Source: an uncultured Mycoplasmatota bacterium (GTDB lineage: Bacteria > Bacillota_I > Bacilli_A > RF39 > UBA660). From it: a stretch of 27,224 bases of DNA. Of the stretch, positions 14,490 through 23,551 are shown in pieces. The position numbers were made by a program, and so were the translations under genes. The stretch covers positions 1-27,224 of the forward strand of contig USNG01000025.1 of the NCBI GenBank assembly GCA_900556025.1, written 5' to 3'. Below the pieces are notes generated by a model. That model did no database searches. It had not been told where the DNA came from and saw nothing but the letters and a program-made list of their open reading frames with translations. How positions within the stretch are numbered: position 1 is the stretch's first letter; each line of letters starts with the position of its first letter.

Positions 14490-16712
14490 ATGAAAAAAAT
14501 AATTAAACCAATATTAATAACAATATGTATTGTTTTAGTAGGATTATTTTTAATAAAACCTACTATTAAAAAAATATCTTATGGAATAGATTTACAAGGT
14601 GGATTTGAAATACTTTATAATATCAAACCATTAGATGAAAATAGAGAATTAACTGAAGACGATTTAGATAAAACATACAAAGCAATAGTAAATAGAATTG
14701 ATACATTAGGTGTATCAGAACCAGTTATTAGTTTTGAAGGTAATAACCTTATCAGAATACAATTACCAGGTGTTCAAAACGAAGATGAAGCTCGTGAAAG
14801 AATAAGCACAACAGCAGTTTTATCATTTAGAGATACAGAAGATAATCTTTTAATGACAAGTGATGTTTTAGGCGAAGGTGGAGCTAAAGTATCATATAAT
14901 GAAAAAGAACTACAATATGTAGTAGAATTAAATATAAAAGATACAGAAACATTTTATAATGTAACAAGAAAGTTAAGTGAAAAAACTGGTAAAAATATGA
15001 TTGTTACTTGGTTAGATTTTAATCCAGAAACAGATTCATATGAAAATGAAAAAGATAAATGTGGAGTAGATTCAAAGTCAAATTGTATTAGTGCTGCTTA
15101 TGTAAATGAAGGATTAAGTAGTAAAACAGTTATGATAAGTGGAAATTTTACTCAAGAAGAAGCAGGAAACTTAGTAGACTTAATTAATAGTGGTTCACTA
15201 CCTACTAAATTAAGTGAAGAAGCAACTCCAAAAAGTGTTTCACCATCATTTGGAGCAGAAACTATTACTAAAACAGGAATAGCAGGATTAATTACATTTG
15301 CTCTTATTTCATTAATATTGATATTTAAATATAGAATTAGTGGTTTAATTGGAAGTGTTTGCTTATTTATATATGCATTATTAGTATTTATTATATTTAA
15401 TGCAGTAGGTGGAGTACTAACTTTAACAGGTATTGCAGCTCTAGTATTAGGAGTTGGAATGGCAGTAGATTCAATAATAATTTCTAATGAAAGAGTTAAA
15501 GATGAACTAGCTAATGGAGAAAAAACATATGCTGCTTTCAAAGAAGGTGGAAAAAATAGTTTAGGTGCCATAATAGATGCTAATATAACTACATTAATAG
15601 CTGGTATTGTGTTATATGTATTTGGAGAATCTACAGTAAAAGGATTCGCAACTATGTTAATTATTACAATATTCATAACTGTTATTTGTACTGTATTATT
15701 ATATAGAGTATTACTTGAACTTTATGTTAAAAGTAAAGTATTTAATGATAAACCAACATTATTATTTGGTAAATTAAAAGATAAAAAGAAAAATGATTAT
15801 GTAAAAGTATCAAAATATTTTATAGTTACATCATTAATTGTAATAGCTACAGGACTTGTATTCTTCTTTGTAAAAGGATTTAACTTTGGAGTAGATTTTA
15901 CAGGTGGAACTAATATTAATTTAAGTAGTGAAAAAGATATAGATTTCACAAAAGTAAATAAAGTAGTAGAAAAATATGATATAAGAGATTATGACTATTA
16001 TGTTGGTAGTAAAAAAGAAGGTTATATTAAATTAAATGATGTTTTAAAAGAAAAAGAAGGAACTTCAATTAAAGAAGAATTCTCATCAATGGGAATTGAA
16101 ACATCTATGAGTGAAATTAGTACATTAGTTACTAAAAGTTTAACTAAAAATGCTATTAAATCACTTATATATAGTTTAATAGCTATAATAATTTATATGG
16201 CAATTAGATTTAATATTAATTATGCAATTACAGGTATTTTAATGTTAGTACATGACGTTTTAATTATACTTGCAATATTTGCAATATTTGGTATAAGTGT
16301 AGACTTTATAATAGTAGCAGCCCTTCTAACAATAATAGGTTATTCAATAAATGATACAATAGTAGTATTTGATAGAATTCGTGAAAACAGAAGAAAAATG
16401 TTTAGAAATAAAAAAGTTCTATCTAATGACGAATTAAAGAAATTAGTTAATACATCATCAATGGAAACAATTAATAGAAATATATTGACTAGTATTACTA
16501 CAATAGTTGCAGTATTAACGCTAATCGGTGTTGGATTAAGTGATATATTTACATTTAATATTGCAATTTTAATAGGTTTAATAGCTGGTTCAATTTCATC
16601 ATTAATAATAGCTCCAAGAGTATGGATACTACTTGAAAGAAAAAGTATGGACAGACCAGAAGATGAAGATGATGAAGTTAGTGAAATGAAAATAAAAGGT
16701 GTTAACTGTTAA
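14490..16712 (+). CDS. secDF: SecDF fused protein-export membrane protein
   Basis: SecD and SecF help SecYEG complete protein export using the proton gradient. Here they are one 740-residue chain, as in Bacillus. The SecD half begins with a membrane helix and the diagnostic GIDLQGGFE near residues 33-41. It has a large extracytoplasmic domain (about 40-255) and a membrane block with VLGVGMAVDSIIISNER. The SecF half has GVDFTGG, an external loop and a second membrane block ending with GYSINDTIVVFDRIREN. The start is ATG 14490, 6 nt after AGGAGG (14478-14483). ATGs at 14460 and 14466 lie inside comN and upstream of that ribosome site. rel follows immediately, as part of a conserved Bacillus neighbourhood. 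Confidence 0.94.
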   Translation: MKKIIKPILITICIVLVGLFLIKPTIKKISYGIDLQGGFEILYNIKPLDENRELTEDDLDKTYKAIVNRIDTLGVSEPVISFEGNNLIRIQLPGVQNEDEARERISTTAVLSFRDTEDNLLMTSDVLGEGGAKVSYNEKELQYVVELNIKDTETFYNVTRKLSEKTGKNMIVTWLDFNPETDSYENEKDKCGVDSKSNCISAAYVNEGLSSKTVMISGNFTQEEAGNLVDLINSGSLPTKLSEEATPKSVSPSFGAETITKTGIAGLITFALISLILIFKYRISGLIGSVCLFIYALLVFIIFNAVGGVLTLTGIAALVLGVGMAVDSIIISNERVKDELANGEKTYAAFKEGGKNSLGAIIDANITTLIAGIVLYVFGESTVKGFATMLIITIFITVICTVLLYRVLLELYVKSKVFNDKPTLLFGKLKDKKKNDYVKVSKYFIVTSLIVIATGLVFFFVKGFNFGVDFTGGTNINLSSEKDIDFTKVNKVVEKYDIRDYDYYVGSKKEGYIKLNDVLKEKEGTSIKEEFSSMGIETSMSEISTLVTKSLTKNAIKSLIYSLIAIIIYMAIRFNINYAITGILMLVHDVLIILAIFAIFGISVDFIIVAALLTIIGYSINDTIVVFDRIRENRRKMFRNKKVLSNDELKKLVNTSSMETINRNILTSITTIVAVLTLIGVGLSDIFTFNIAILIGLIAGSISSLIIAPRVWILLERKSMDRPEDEDDEVSEMKIKGVNC

Positions 16713-16718
16713 TAGGGA

Positions 16719-18848
16719 GTGATTACCATAAAAGACAAAACATATGATGAACTAAAAGAATTATTAAATTCTTATATGGATAAAAACTATGTAGAGTTCA
16801 TCGAAAAATATTATGAACAAGCAAAGATTGTTTATGATGGAATGAAAAGAGAAACGGGTGAAGACTATATACTTCACCCAATCAATGTTGCTTACATTTT
16901 AGCTGATCTAAAAATGGACCCGGTGACAATTGGATGTGCATTAATTCATGAAGCAATAACATTAGGAAAAATGACATTTGAAGAGATAGAAGAAATGTTT
17001 GGAACAGAAAGTGCTAATATAGTAAGTTCTATTACAAAAATCAGTAACTTAAAACAAACATTTAAAATTAATAATCCAGAAAAGTATAGAAGAATAATAG
17101 TTGGATTATCAGAAAATCCAGCAACACTATTCATTAAGTTTGCTGATAGATTACATAATTTAAGAACTTTAAAAGTGCATGATGAAGTTCATCAAAAATA
17201 TATTATTGATGAAACACAAAATATTTATATTCCAATAGCTCACAGACTTGGTATGAAAAAAATGAAGAGTGAAATGGAAGATTTATGTCTACAATACTCA
17301 GATCCAGAAGGATACAATAAAGTATTAAAAAGAATAAATGAATCTAAAGTTGACTTAGAAAAATCATTATCAAGAATGAAATATGAAATAATGCAAATAA
17401 TGGAAGCTCATAACATTCAATACGAAATACTATCTCGTGTTAAATCAGTTAGAGGTATATATAATAAATTAAAGAATGGTAAAAAATGGGAAGATATTTA
17501 TGATTTGTTAGGAATTAGAGTTCTTGTTCATAATGTAGAAGACTGTTATAGAGCCATAGGATTAATTCAATCTAAATATCCTCCAATTCCAAATCGTTTT
17601 AAAGATTATATAGCAAATCCTAAACCAAATTTATATCAAAGTTTACATACAACAATATTTGGTGAAGATAAAAAAATATATGAAGTTCAAATAAGAACAT
17701 TTGAAATGGATGAAATCGCAGAAAAAGGAGTAGCTTCTCACTGGAGCTACAAAGAAAAAATAGATGGAAGTGTAAAAAATAATTTAGACCATATTTTAGA
17801 GCAATTTAGAGTAATGGTAGAAGTAAATGATATTGAAAAGAACATGAATTTCTTTGTAAATATAAAAGATGAATTAAAAAGAAATGAAATTTATGTTTAT
17901 ACTCCAAAAGGAGATATCATAGAACTTCCAAGTGGTTCTACACCAATAGACTTTGCATATAAAATCCATAGTGAAGTAGGTAATACAACTACTGGAGCAT
18001 TAGTAAACTCTAAAATGGTTAAGTTAGACTATGAATTAAAAGATGGAGATTTAGTAGAACTAATAACTAAAAAAGGACATGCTCCTTCAAGAGGATGGTT
18101 AAAAATAGTTAAAACAGAATCAGCTAGATCAAGAATAAAAGCATACTTCTATAGAAAAGAAAGAGAAAAATATATTTCACTTGGTCATGAAATGATGGCT
18201 AATGAATGTAAGAAGAGAAATTTAGATATTAATGAAGTATTTAATGATGAAAATGTAGAAAAGCTATGTAAATCATTAAAACTAGAAAATTTAGAAGATA
18301 TTTACTTTTCAGTTTCTACTTTAAAATATTTACCATCGTCTATTCTTAGCAGACTAGAACTTCATCAAGAACGTAAAAAACAACCACAAGTATTAACAAA
18401 AAATAATAAAAATAGTAACGGAATTATAATAGCTGGTTCAAATGATATTTTATGTTCACTAGCTACATGTTGTAATCCAGTTTATGGTGAAGATATAGTA
18501 GGATATATAACTCGTGGTTATGGAGTAAAAGTTCATAGTAAGAATTGTCCAAACATAGATTTAAATAATGAAAGAATTATAGAAGCTTCATGGGCAGAAT
18601 CTATGGAGAGTAGATATAATACTAAACTTAAAGTTTATATTGAAGATGTTGGAGACATATTATTAAAAATAATAACTGCATCAACTAAGTGTGAAATAAT
18701 AATAGATTCAATAAACTTAATTAATAGAAATAAAGAATTATTCTATGATATAAGTTGTAAAGTAAAAAATGTTAATAATTTATATAATTTTATAGATCAA
18801 ATACGAGCAATTGATAGCGTAAAAGATGTAGAAAGGATCTTTATATAA
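16719..18848 (+). CDS. rel: RelA/SpoT homologue with degraded hydrolase motif
   Basis: A long Rel protein of 709 residues that makes, and normally also destroys, (p)ppGpp. Domain order is HD hydrolase (about 20-200), synthetase (about 215-350, with RFKDYIANPKPN, YQSLHTT and EVQIRTFEMDEIAEKGVASHWSYK), TGS (about 388-448), helical, Cys-rich (CCNP, HSKNCPN) and ACT. In the HD domain, counting from GTG 16719, H53, H77 and D143 remain, but the HDxxED motif reads HEAITL: D78 is Glu, and the catalytic Glu-Asp pair is Thr81-Leu82. Hydrolysis is therefore probably lost or weak while synthesis looks intact. The start is unclear: GTG 16719 abuts its own ribosome site (AGGGAGTGA, 16714-16722), and ATA 16728 is better spaced. 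A stop at 16713 excludes a longer frame. Confidence 0.92.
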   Translation: MITIKDKTYDELKELLNSYMDKNYVEFIEKYYEQAKIVYDGMKRETGEDYILHPINVAYILADLKMDPVTIGCALIHEAITLGKMTFEEIEEMFGTESANIVSSITKISNLKQTFKINNPEKYRRIIVGLSENPATLFIKFADRLHNLRTLKVHDEVHQKYIIDETQNIYIPIAHRLGMKKMKSEMEDLCLQYSDPEGYNKVLKRINESKVDLEKSLSRMKYEIMQIMEAHNIQYEILSRVKSVRGIYNKLKNGKKWEDIYDLLGIRVLVHNVEDCYRAIGLIQSKYPPIPNRFKDYIANPKPNLYQSLHTTIFGEDKKIYEVQIRTFEMDEIAEKGVASHWSYKEKIDGSVKNNLDHILEQFRVMVEVNDIEKNMNFFVNIKDELKRNEIYVYTPKGDIIELPSGSTPIDFAYKIHSEVGNTTTGALVNSKMVKLDYELKDGDLVELITKKGHAPSRGWLKIVKTESARSRIKAYFYRKEREKYISLGHEMMANECKKRNLDINEVFNDENVEKLCKSLKLENLEDIYFSVSTLKYLPSSILSRLELHQERKKQPQVLTKNNKNSNGIIIAGSNDILCSLATCCNPVYGEDIVGYITRGYGVKVHSKNCPNIDLNNERIIEASWAESMESRYNTKLKVYIEDVGDILLKIITASTKCEIIIDSINLINRNKELFYDISCKVKNVNNLYNFIDQIRAIDSVKDVERIFI

Positions 18849-19309
18849 TGAGAGTAATCGTACAAAGAAGTAAAAACAGTAAAGTAACAATAGATAATAA
18901 AGTAAATGGTAGTATTGATCATGGATTTGTTTTATTAGTTGGTTTTACTGATGGAGATAATGAAGAAATAATAGATAAAATGATTAATAAAGTTGTTAAT
19001 CTAAGAGTATTTGAAGATGAAAATGAAAAAATGAATTTAAGTATTCTTGATACAAAAGGAAGTATTCTTAGTATAAGTCAATTTACTTTATATGCAGATG
19101 CTAAAAAAGGAAATAGACCAAGTTTTATAAATGCTATGAATCCAAACGAAGCAACTAAATTATATGATTTATTTAATGAAAAATTATCTAAATTTCTTCA
19201 TGTAGAAACAGGTATTTTTGGTGCTGATATGAAAGTAGAAATATATAATGATGGACCAGTAACAATATATTTAGATAGTGAAGAACTATTTAAAAAAGGA
19301 GTAAAGTAA
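18848..19309 (+). CDS. dtd: D-aminoacyl-tRNA deacylase
   Basis: It removes D-amino acids (and glycine from tRNA-Ala) from mischarged tRNAs, a proofreading step in the cytoplasm. The 153-residue protein carries both family signatures: S77-Q78-F79-T80 in SQFTLYADAKKGNRPSF and the Gly-cisPro loop at N134-G136-P137 in NDGPVTI. The N-terminus MRVIVQRS is typical. Its ATG overlaps the rel stop by one base (TAATG), with AAAGGAT as ribosome site inside rel. The rel-dtd pairing is conserved in Bacillus. Confidence 0.95.
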   Translation: MRVIVQRSKNSKVTIDNKVNGSIDHGFVLLVGFTDGDNEEIIDKMINKVVNLRVFEDENEKMNLSILDTKGSILSISQFTLYADAKKGNRPSFINAMNPNEATKLYDLFNEKLSKFLHVETGIFGADMKVEIYNDGPVTIYLDSEELFKKGVK

Positions 19310-19310
19310 A

Positions 19311-20888
19311 ATGAAAAAAAGTATTTTAGGGGTCTCACTAATAACAACATCATGTTTATATGGATTACTTGCAGCAGTAGTAATTTTAATCACATTGATG
19401 GCTGGAGGAGAAGTATTAACTGCAATATATGGAAGCATAATTGTACTAATAATTCAATTCTTAATATCTCCTGCATTAACTGACTTATCAATGCGTTTAT
19501 TCTATAGAGTAAAATTTGATCAAGATGTACCAGAACTTGCTAAAAAATATATAGAAGAATTATGTAAAAAATATGATGTTAAAATGCCTAAATTAGGAAT
19601 TATCGAAGATGGTGGTCCAAATGCTTTTACATATGGAAGAACAAAAAAATCTGCAAGAATTATTCTTACAAGAGGAATGTTTAACTTATTAAATGAAGAA
19701 GAAATAAAAGCTGTAATAGCTCATGAAATGGGACATATAGTTCACTATGATATGTTATTTATGACAGCTGTTCAAATTGTTCCATTAGTTTTATATGCAA
19801 TATATGAAATGTTAACAAGTAGTGCTAAAAGTGATTCAGATGAAGACAGTGGAAAAGCAGCAGCTATAGGTTACTTAGCATACCTTTTATATATAATTTG
19901 CCAATATATAATATTATACTTATCAAGAACAAGAGAATATTATGCAGATGAATTTTCAGTAGAAGAAACTAAGAATCCAAATTCATTAGCTGAAGCATTA
20001 GTAAAAATAGGATTTGGATTAAGTACAGAACCAAATAATAAAAGAAGTTTAAATAGAAGTAATACACTTGGTATTAGTGATGCAAAAACATCTAAAGCTA
20101 TGGCAATTTCATGTTTAGATGATACTGGAAAAGTATCAAAAACAAAAATAAAAAATGCTATGAAATGGGAAATGTGGAATCCATGGGCAAAATGGTATGA
20201 AATTAATTCAACACATCCACTTATTTCAAAAAGAATAATTGCAATTACTTCAAAATGTCAAAACTATAATCAAGAACCATATATAGTATTTGACTTACAA
20301 AAAACAGAATCTTATGTAGATGACTTCTTACTAGAAGCGCTTATTAGTTTTAGTCCAATAATTTCTTTAATAATAGGAGTAATTATTATTGGTATAAATG
20401 AAGGAACTAAAATGTCTTTAGGACTAGCATTATTACTTTTCACAACTGCTTTATATATTAAATATAAAAGAGCTCATAAAACTATAAAAGTAGACAAAAA
20501 AACTACAGTAAGTGATTTGTTAAGTAAAGTAAAAGTTTCACATATAACATCTATTCCATGTGTACTAGAAGGAAATATAATAGGTAGAGGAAATCCAGGA
20601 TGTATATTTAATGAAGATTTTACTCTTAAAGATAGTACAGGAATTATATTTTTAGACTATAATCAACCAATCAATATAGTAAATAAAATATTTGCATTAT
20701 TTAAATCAAAAGAATATTTTGATAAAAATGTAACAGTAAAAGGTTGGTATAGAAGAAGTCCAGTTCCTTATGTTGAAATATTAGAAATGACTGTGGATGG
20801 TAAAACTAAAAAAGTATATTCAAATGGATTTACTAAAGTATTGCTAACACTTATGCTAATAAGTTCAATAATTTTAATGTTTTTATAA
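19311..20888 (+). CDS. HtpX-like M48 membrane zinc protease with C-terminal extension
   Basis: A 525-residue membrane metalloprotease probably involved in membrane-protein quality control. Two membrane helices lie near residues 8-33 and 38-56. The zinc site is HEMGH (H138, E139, H142) with the third ligand E209 in REYYADEFS. NAFTYGR precedes it, as in HtpX proteins. Further hydrophobic stretches sit around residues 150-170, 185-205 and 345-385. Beyond the protease core (about residue 310), where ordinary HtpX ends, a further 200 residues follow, including a beta-rich module (IIGRGNPGCIFNED, DSTGIIFLDYNQP) and a final membrane helix (about 508-525). Long M48 forms of this kind exist in Firmicutes as far as I recall. 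AAGGAG sets the start, one base after dtd. It ends the comN operon. Confidence 0.85.
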   Translation: MKKSILGVSLITTSCLYGLLAAVVILITLMAGGEVLTAIYGSIIVLIIQFLISPALTDLSMRLFYRVKFDQDVPELAKKYIEELCKKYDVKMPKLGIIEDGGPNAFTYGRTKKSARIILTRGMFNLLNEEEIKAVIAHEMGHIVHYDMLFMTAVQIVPLVLYAIYEMLTSSAKSDSDEDSGKAAAIGYLAYLLYIICQYIILYLSRTREYYADEFSVEETKNPNSLAEALVKIGFGLSTEPNNKRSLNRSNTLGISDAKTSKAMAISCLDDTGKVSKTKIKNAMKWEMWNPWAKWYEINSTHPLISKRIIAITSKCQNYNQEPYIVFDLQKTESYVDDFLLEALISFSPIISLIIGVIIIGINEGTKMSLGLALLLFTTALYIKYKRAHKTIKVDKKTTVSDLLSKVKVSHITSIPCVLEGNIIGRGNPGCIFNEDFTLKDSTGIIFLDYNQPINIVNKIFALFKSKEYFDKNVTVKGWYRRSPVPYVEILEMTVDGKTKKVYSNGFTKVLLTLMLISSIILMFL

Positions 20889-20891
20889 TTT

Positions 20892-20918
20892 AAAAAATCT
20901 AATTTGATTAGATTTTTT
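20892..20918 (+). terminator. Strong terminator between the M48 gene and mutS
   Basis: AAAAAATCTAAT (20892-20903) / ATTAGATTTTTT (20907-20918) is a perfect 12-bp stem with a 3-nt loop. Its A- and T-runs would work in both directions. Confidence 0.9.
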
Positions 20919-20968
20919 ATTTTGAACTAAAAATAATTACCAAAACTTAATTTTTTTAATAAAATTCT

Positions 20969-20997
20969 TTGAATAATTAAATCTTATGTAATATAAT
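20969..20997 (+). promoter_or_regulatory. mutS promoter giving a leaderless transcript
   Basis: TTGAAT (20969-20974), a 17-bp spacer and TATAAT (20992-20997). The usual start, about 7 nt after the -10, falls at 21004-21005, which is the mutS ATG. No Shine-Dalgarno is present between the -10 and the ATG. Confidence 0.7.
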
Positions 20998-21004
20998 AAT
21001 TTGT

Positions 21005-23533
21005 ATGGAAAGAAAAGATATTAATATAAATGATGTTAGCCCTATGATGAGGGAGTACCTTAAAACAAAAAGCGAGTATGAAGGTATAATATTATTTTAT
21101 AGATTAGGTGACTTCTATGAAATGTTTTTTGATGATGCAATCACAGCGAGTCATGAATTAGAATTAACTCTTACAGGTAAACAATGTGGTTTAAGTGAGA
21201 GAGTACCTATGTGTGGAGTTCCTCATCATGCAGTAAACATTTACCTAGAAAAACTAATTGAAAAAGGATATAAAGTAGCTATATGTGAACAAATGGAAGA
21301 TCCAAAAACTGCTAAAGGAATAGTAAAAAGAGAAGTAATCCAAATAGTAAGTGCTGGAACTATAACAAGTACTGAAATAGTAAATGAAAAAGATTTTAAC
21401 TATATTGCAAGTATTACAGATTTAAAATACACATATGTTTTATCTTATGCAGACCTTTTAAGTGGAAAAATATATGCCACATATGTAGAACATAACACAG
21501 ATAAACTAATTAGTCACATAGTTAATTTAAACATAAAAGAATTAGTCGTAGAAGATAACTTTGATATAGAACTAATACATAAACTAAAAACAAACTATAA
21601 TATTTTTATATCATATTATAATAACAATTCAGAATATAAAAGTAATACAATATTTGAAAATATACTAGATAAAAACATAATAACAAATACATCAATTCTA
21701 TTAAATTATTTAACTAATTCATTAAAACAAGATCTAAGTCATATTCAACAGTTAGAAGTTATTGAATCAGGATTATTTTTAGAATTAGATAAAGAATGTA
21801 TTAAAAACTTAGAATTAGTAGAGACAATTAGAAATAAAGATAGACAAAATAGTTTACTTGGATTTATGGATAAAACAAAAACAGCTATGGGAAGCAGACT
21901 ATTAAAAAGCTATTTAATTAGTCCATCAAAAAGTAAAGAAGAAATAATAAGAAGACAAAATCTAACAGAAAAATTAATAAATGAATTCTTAATCAAAAGT
22001 GAGTTAACAACTCTTTTATTCGAAATATATGATTTAGAAAGACTAACTGGTAAAGTAGCTTGTGGAACACTAAATGCAAGAGATGTACTTCAACTTAAAA
22101 ATAGTTTAAAAGTATTACCAAGTATAAATGAAATATTAAAGAAATTAGATTTAGAAGAACTAGAGACATTTAGAGATTTATATATATTATTAGATAATTC
22201 AATCAAAGAAGATGTACCACTTACTATTAAAGAAGGTGGAATAATAAAAGATGGATTCAATCAAGAAATAGATGAATTAAGAAGTATTAAATTAAATGGA
22301 AAAGATTTTATATCTAAATTTGAAGAATCAGAGAAAGAAAGAACAGGTATAAAAGGATTAAAGATTGGATTTAATAAAGTATTTGGTTATTATATTGAAG
22401 TACCAAAAGGACAAGTTCATTTAGTAAAAGAAGAATTCCAATATGATAGAAAACAAACAATATCTAATTGTGAAAGATATATAACACCACTATTAAAAGA
22501 AAAAGAGAATTTAATACTAAATGCTGAAGATAGAATAAACAGTTTAGAATATGATGTATTCTGTCAAATAAAAGATGAAATTAAAAAACATATTTCATCA
22601 CTACAAAAAGTCAGTGCAAAAATAGCATATTTAGATGTAATACAATCATTCTCAACTATCGCAGAAGAACATAATTTTGTTAAGCCAGAAATTAATGATG
22701 AACATATAGTTGAAGTAATAGGTGGTAGACATCCAGTAGTAGAAAGTGTTATCACAAGTGAATACATAGATAACGATGTAATACTTGACAATAATACAAA
22801 CATTTTAATAATAACAGGTCCTAATATGAGTGGTAAAAGTACTTATATGAGAGAAATGGGAATAATAGCTGTATTAAATCAAATTGGTTCATTTGTACCA
22901 GCTAAAAAATGTAATTTGCCTATATTTGATAAGATATTTACTAGAATAGGTGCTAGTGATGACTTAGTAGGTGGAGAAAGTACATTCATGGTAGAAATGA
23001 AAGAAAGTGCAAATGCTCTTAGAAATGCTACAGAAAATAGTTTAGTTTTATTTGATGAATTAGGACGTGGAACAAGTACATATGATGGTATGAGTTTAGC
23101 AGGTTCTATAATTGAATATATTAGTAATCATATAAAATGTAAGACAATGTTTTCAACTCACTATCATGAATTAACAGATTTAGAAAATAAACTACCTGGT
23201 ATAAAAAACGTTCATGTATCAATAGATGAAACAGATGGATGTGTTACATTCCTTCATAAAGTTATGGATGGATGCGTAGATAAAAGTTATGGTATAAATG
23301 TTGCCAAATTAGCAGACCTACCAGAAGAAGTAATAACAAAAGCAAATGAATTACTTGAAATGTATGAAAGTAATGATCACAAAAAGAATACAAAAAGGGT
23401 TAAACAATTTTCATTAGATTTAAAAGAAGAAAAGAAAGATGAATTAAGAGAATTTTTAAGTAAAGTTAATCCATTAGAAATAACACCAATTGAAGCACTA
23501 AATATATTAGATCAAATGAAAAAAATATCATAA
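21005..23533 (+). CDS. mutS: DNA mismatch repair protein MutS
   Basis: MutS recognises mismatched bases and small loops and starts mismatch repair. It is full length at 842 residues. The mismatch-reading F-Y-E motif is at F37-Y38-E39 (RLGDFYEMF). The ATPase has Walker A GPNMSGKST near residues 605-613, Walker B DELGRGTSTYDG near 683-694 and STHYHEL soon after. The C-terminus ends with a helical tail (LEITPIEALNILDQM). The ATG at 21005 is the only sensible start: an in-frame stop lies at 20978, no ATG, GTG or TTG lies between, and the first 13 residues lead directly into the family start SPMMREYL. There is no ribosome site, so initiation is probably leaderless. mutL is not adjacent. Three unknown genes follow on the same strand. 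Confidence 0.96.
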   Translation: MERKDININDVSPMMREYLKTKSEYEGIILFYRLGDFYEMFFDDAITASHELELTLTGKQCGLSERVPMCGVPHHAVNIYLEKLIEKGYKVAICEQMEDPKTAKGIVKREVIQIVSAGTITSTEIVNEKDFNYIASITDLKYTYVLSYADLLSGKIYATYVEHNTDKLISHIVNLNIKELVVEDNFDIELIHKLKTNYNIFISYYNNNSEYKSNTIFENILDKNIITNTSILLNYLTNSLKQDLSHIQQLEVIESGLFLELDKECIKNLELVETIRNKDRQNSLLGFMDKTKTAMGSRLLKSYLISPSKSKEEIIRRQNLTEKLINEFLIKSELTTLLFEIYDLERLTGKVACGTLNARDVLQLKNSLKVLPSINEILKKLDLEELETFRDLYILLDNSIKEDVPLTIKEGGIIKDGFNQEIDELRSIKLNGKDFISKFEESEKERTGIKGLKIGFNKVFGYYIEVPKGQVHLVKEEFQYDRKQTISNCERYITPLLKEKENLILNAEDRINSLEYDVFCQIKDEIKKHISSLQKVSAKIAYLDVIQSFSTIAEEHNFVKPEINDEHIVEVIGGRHPVVESVITSEYIDNDVILDNNTNILIITGPNMSGKSTYMREMGIIAVLNQIGSFVPAKKCNLPIFDKIFTRIGASDDLVGGESTFMVEMKESANALRNATENSLVLFDELGRGTSTYDGMSLAGSIIEYISNHIKCKTMFSTHYHELTDLENKLPGIKNVHVSIDETDGCVTFLHKVMDGCVDKSYGINVAKLADLPEEVITKANELLEMYESNDHKKNTKRVKQFSLDLKEEKKDELREFLSKVNPLEITPIEALNILDQMKKIS

Positions 23534-23551
23534 TTTCCATGGAGGGTTTTG

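Noticed and set aside
15152..15676. - strand open frame of 174 codons
   Set aside because: Antisense of secDF membrane segments.
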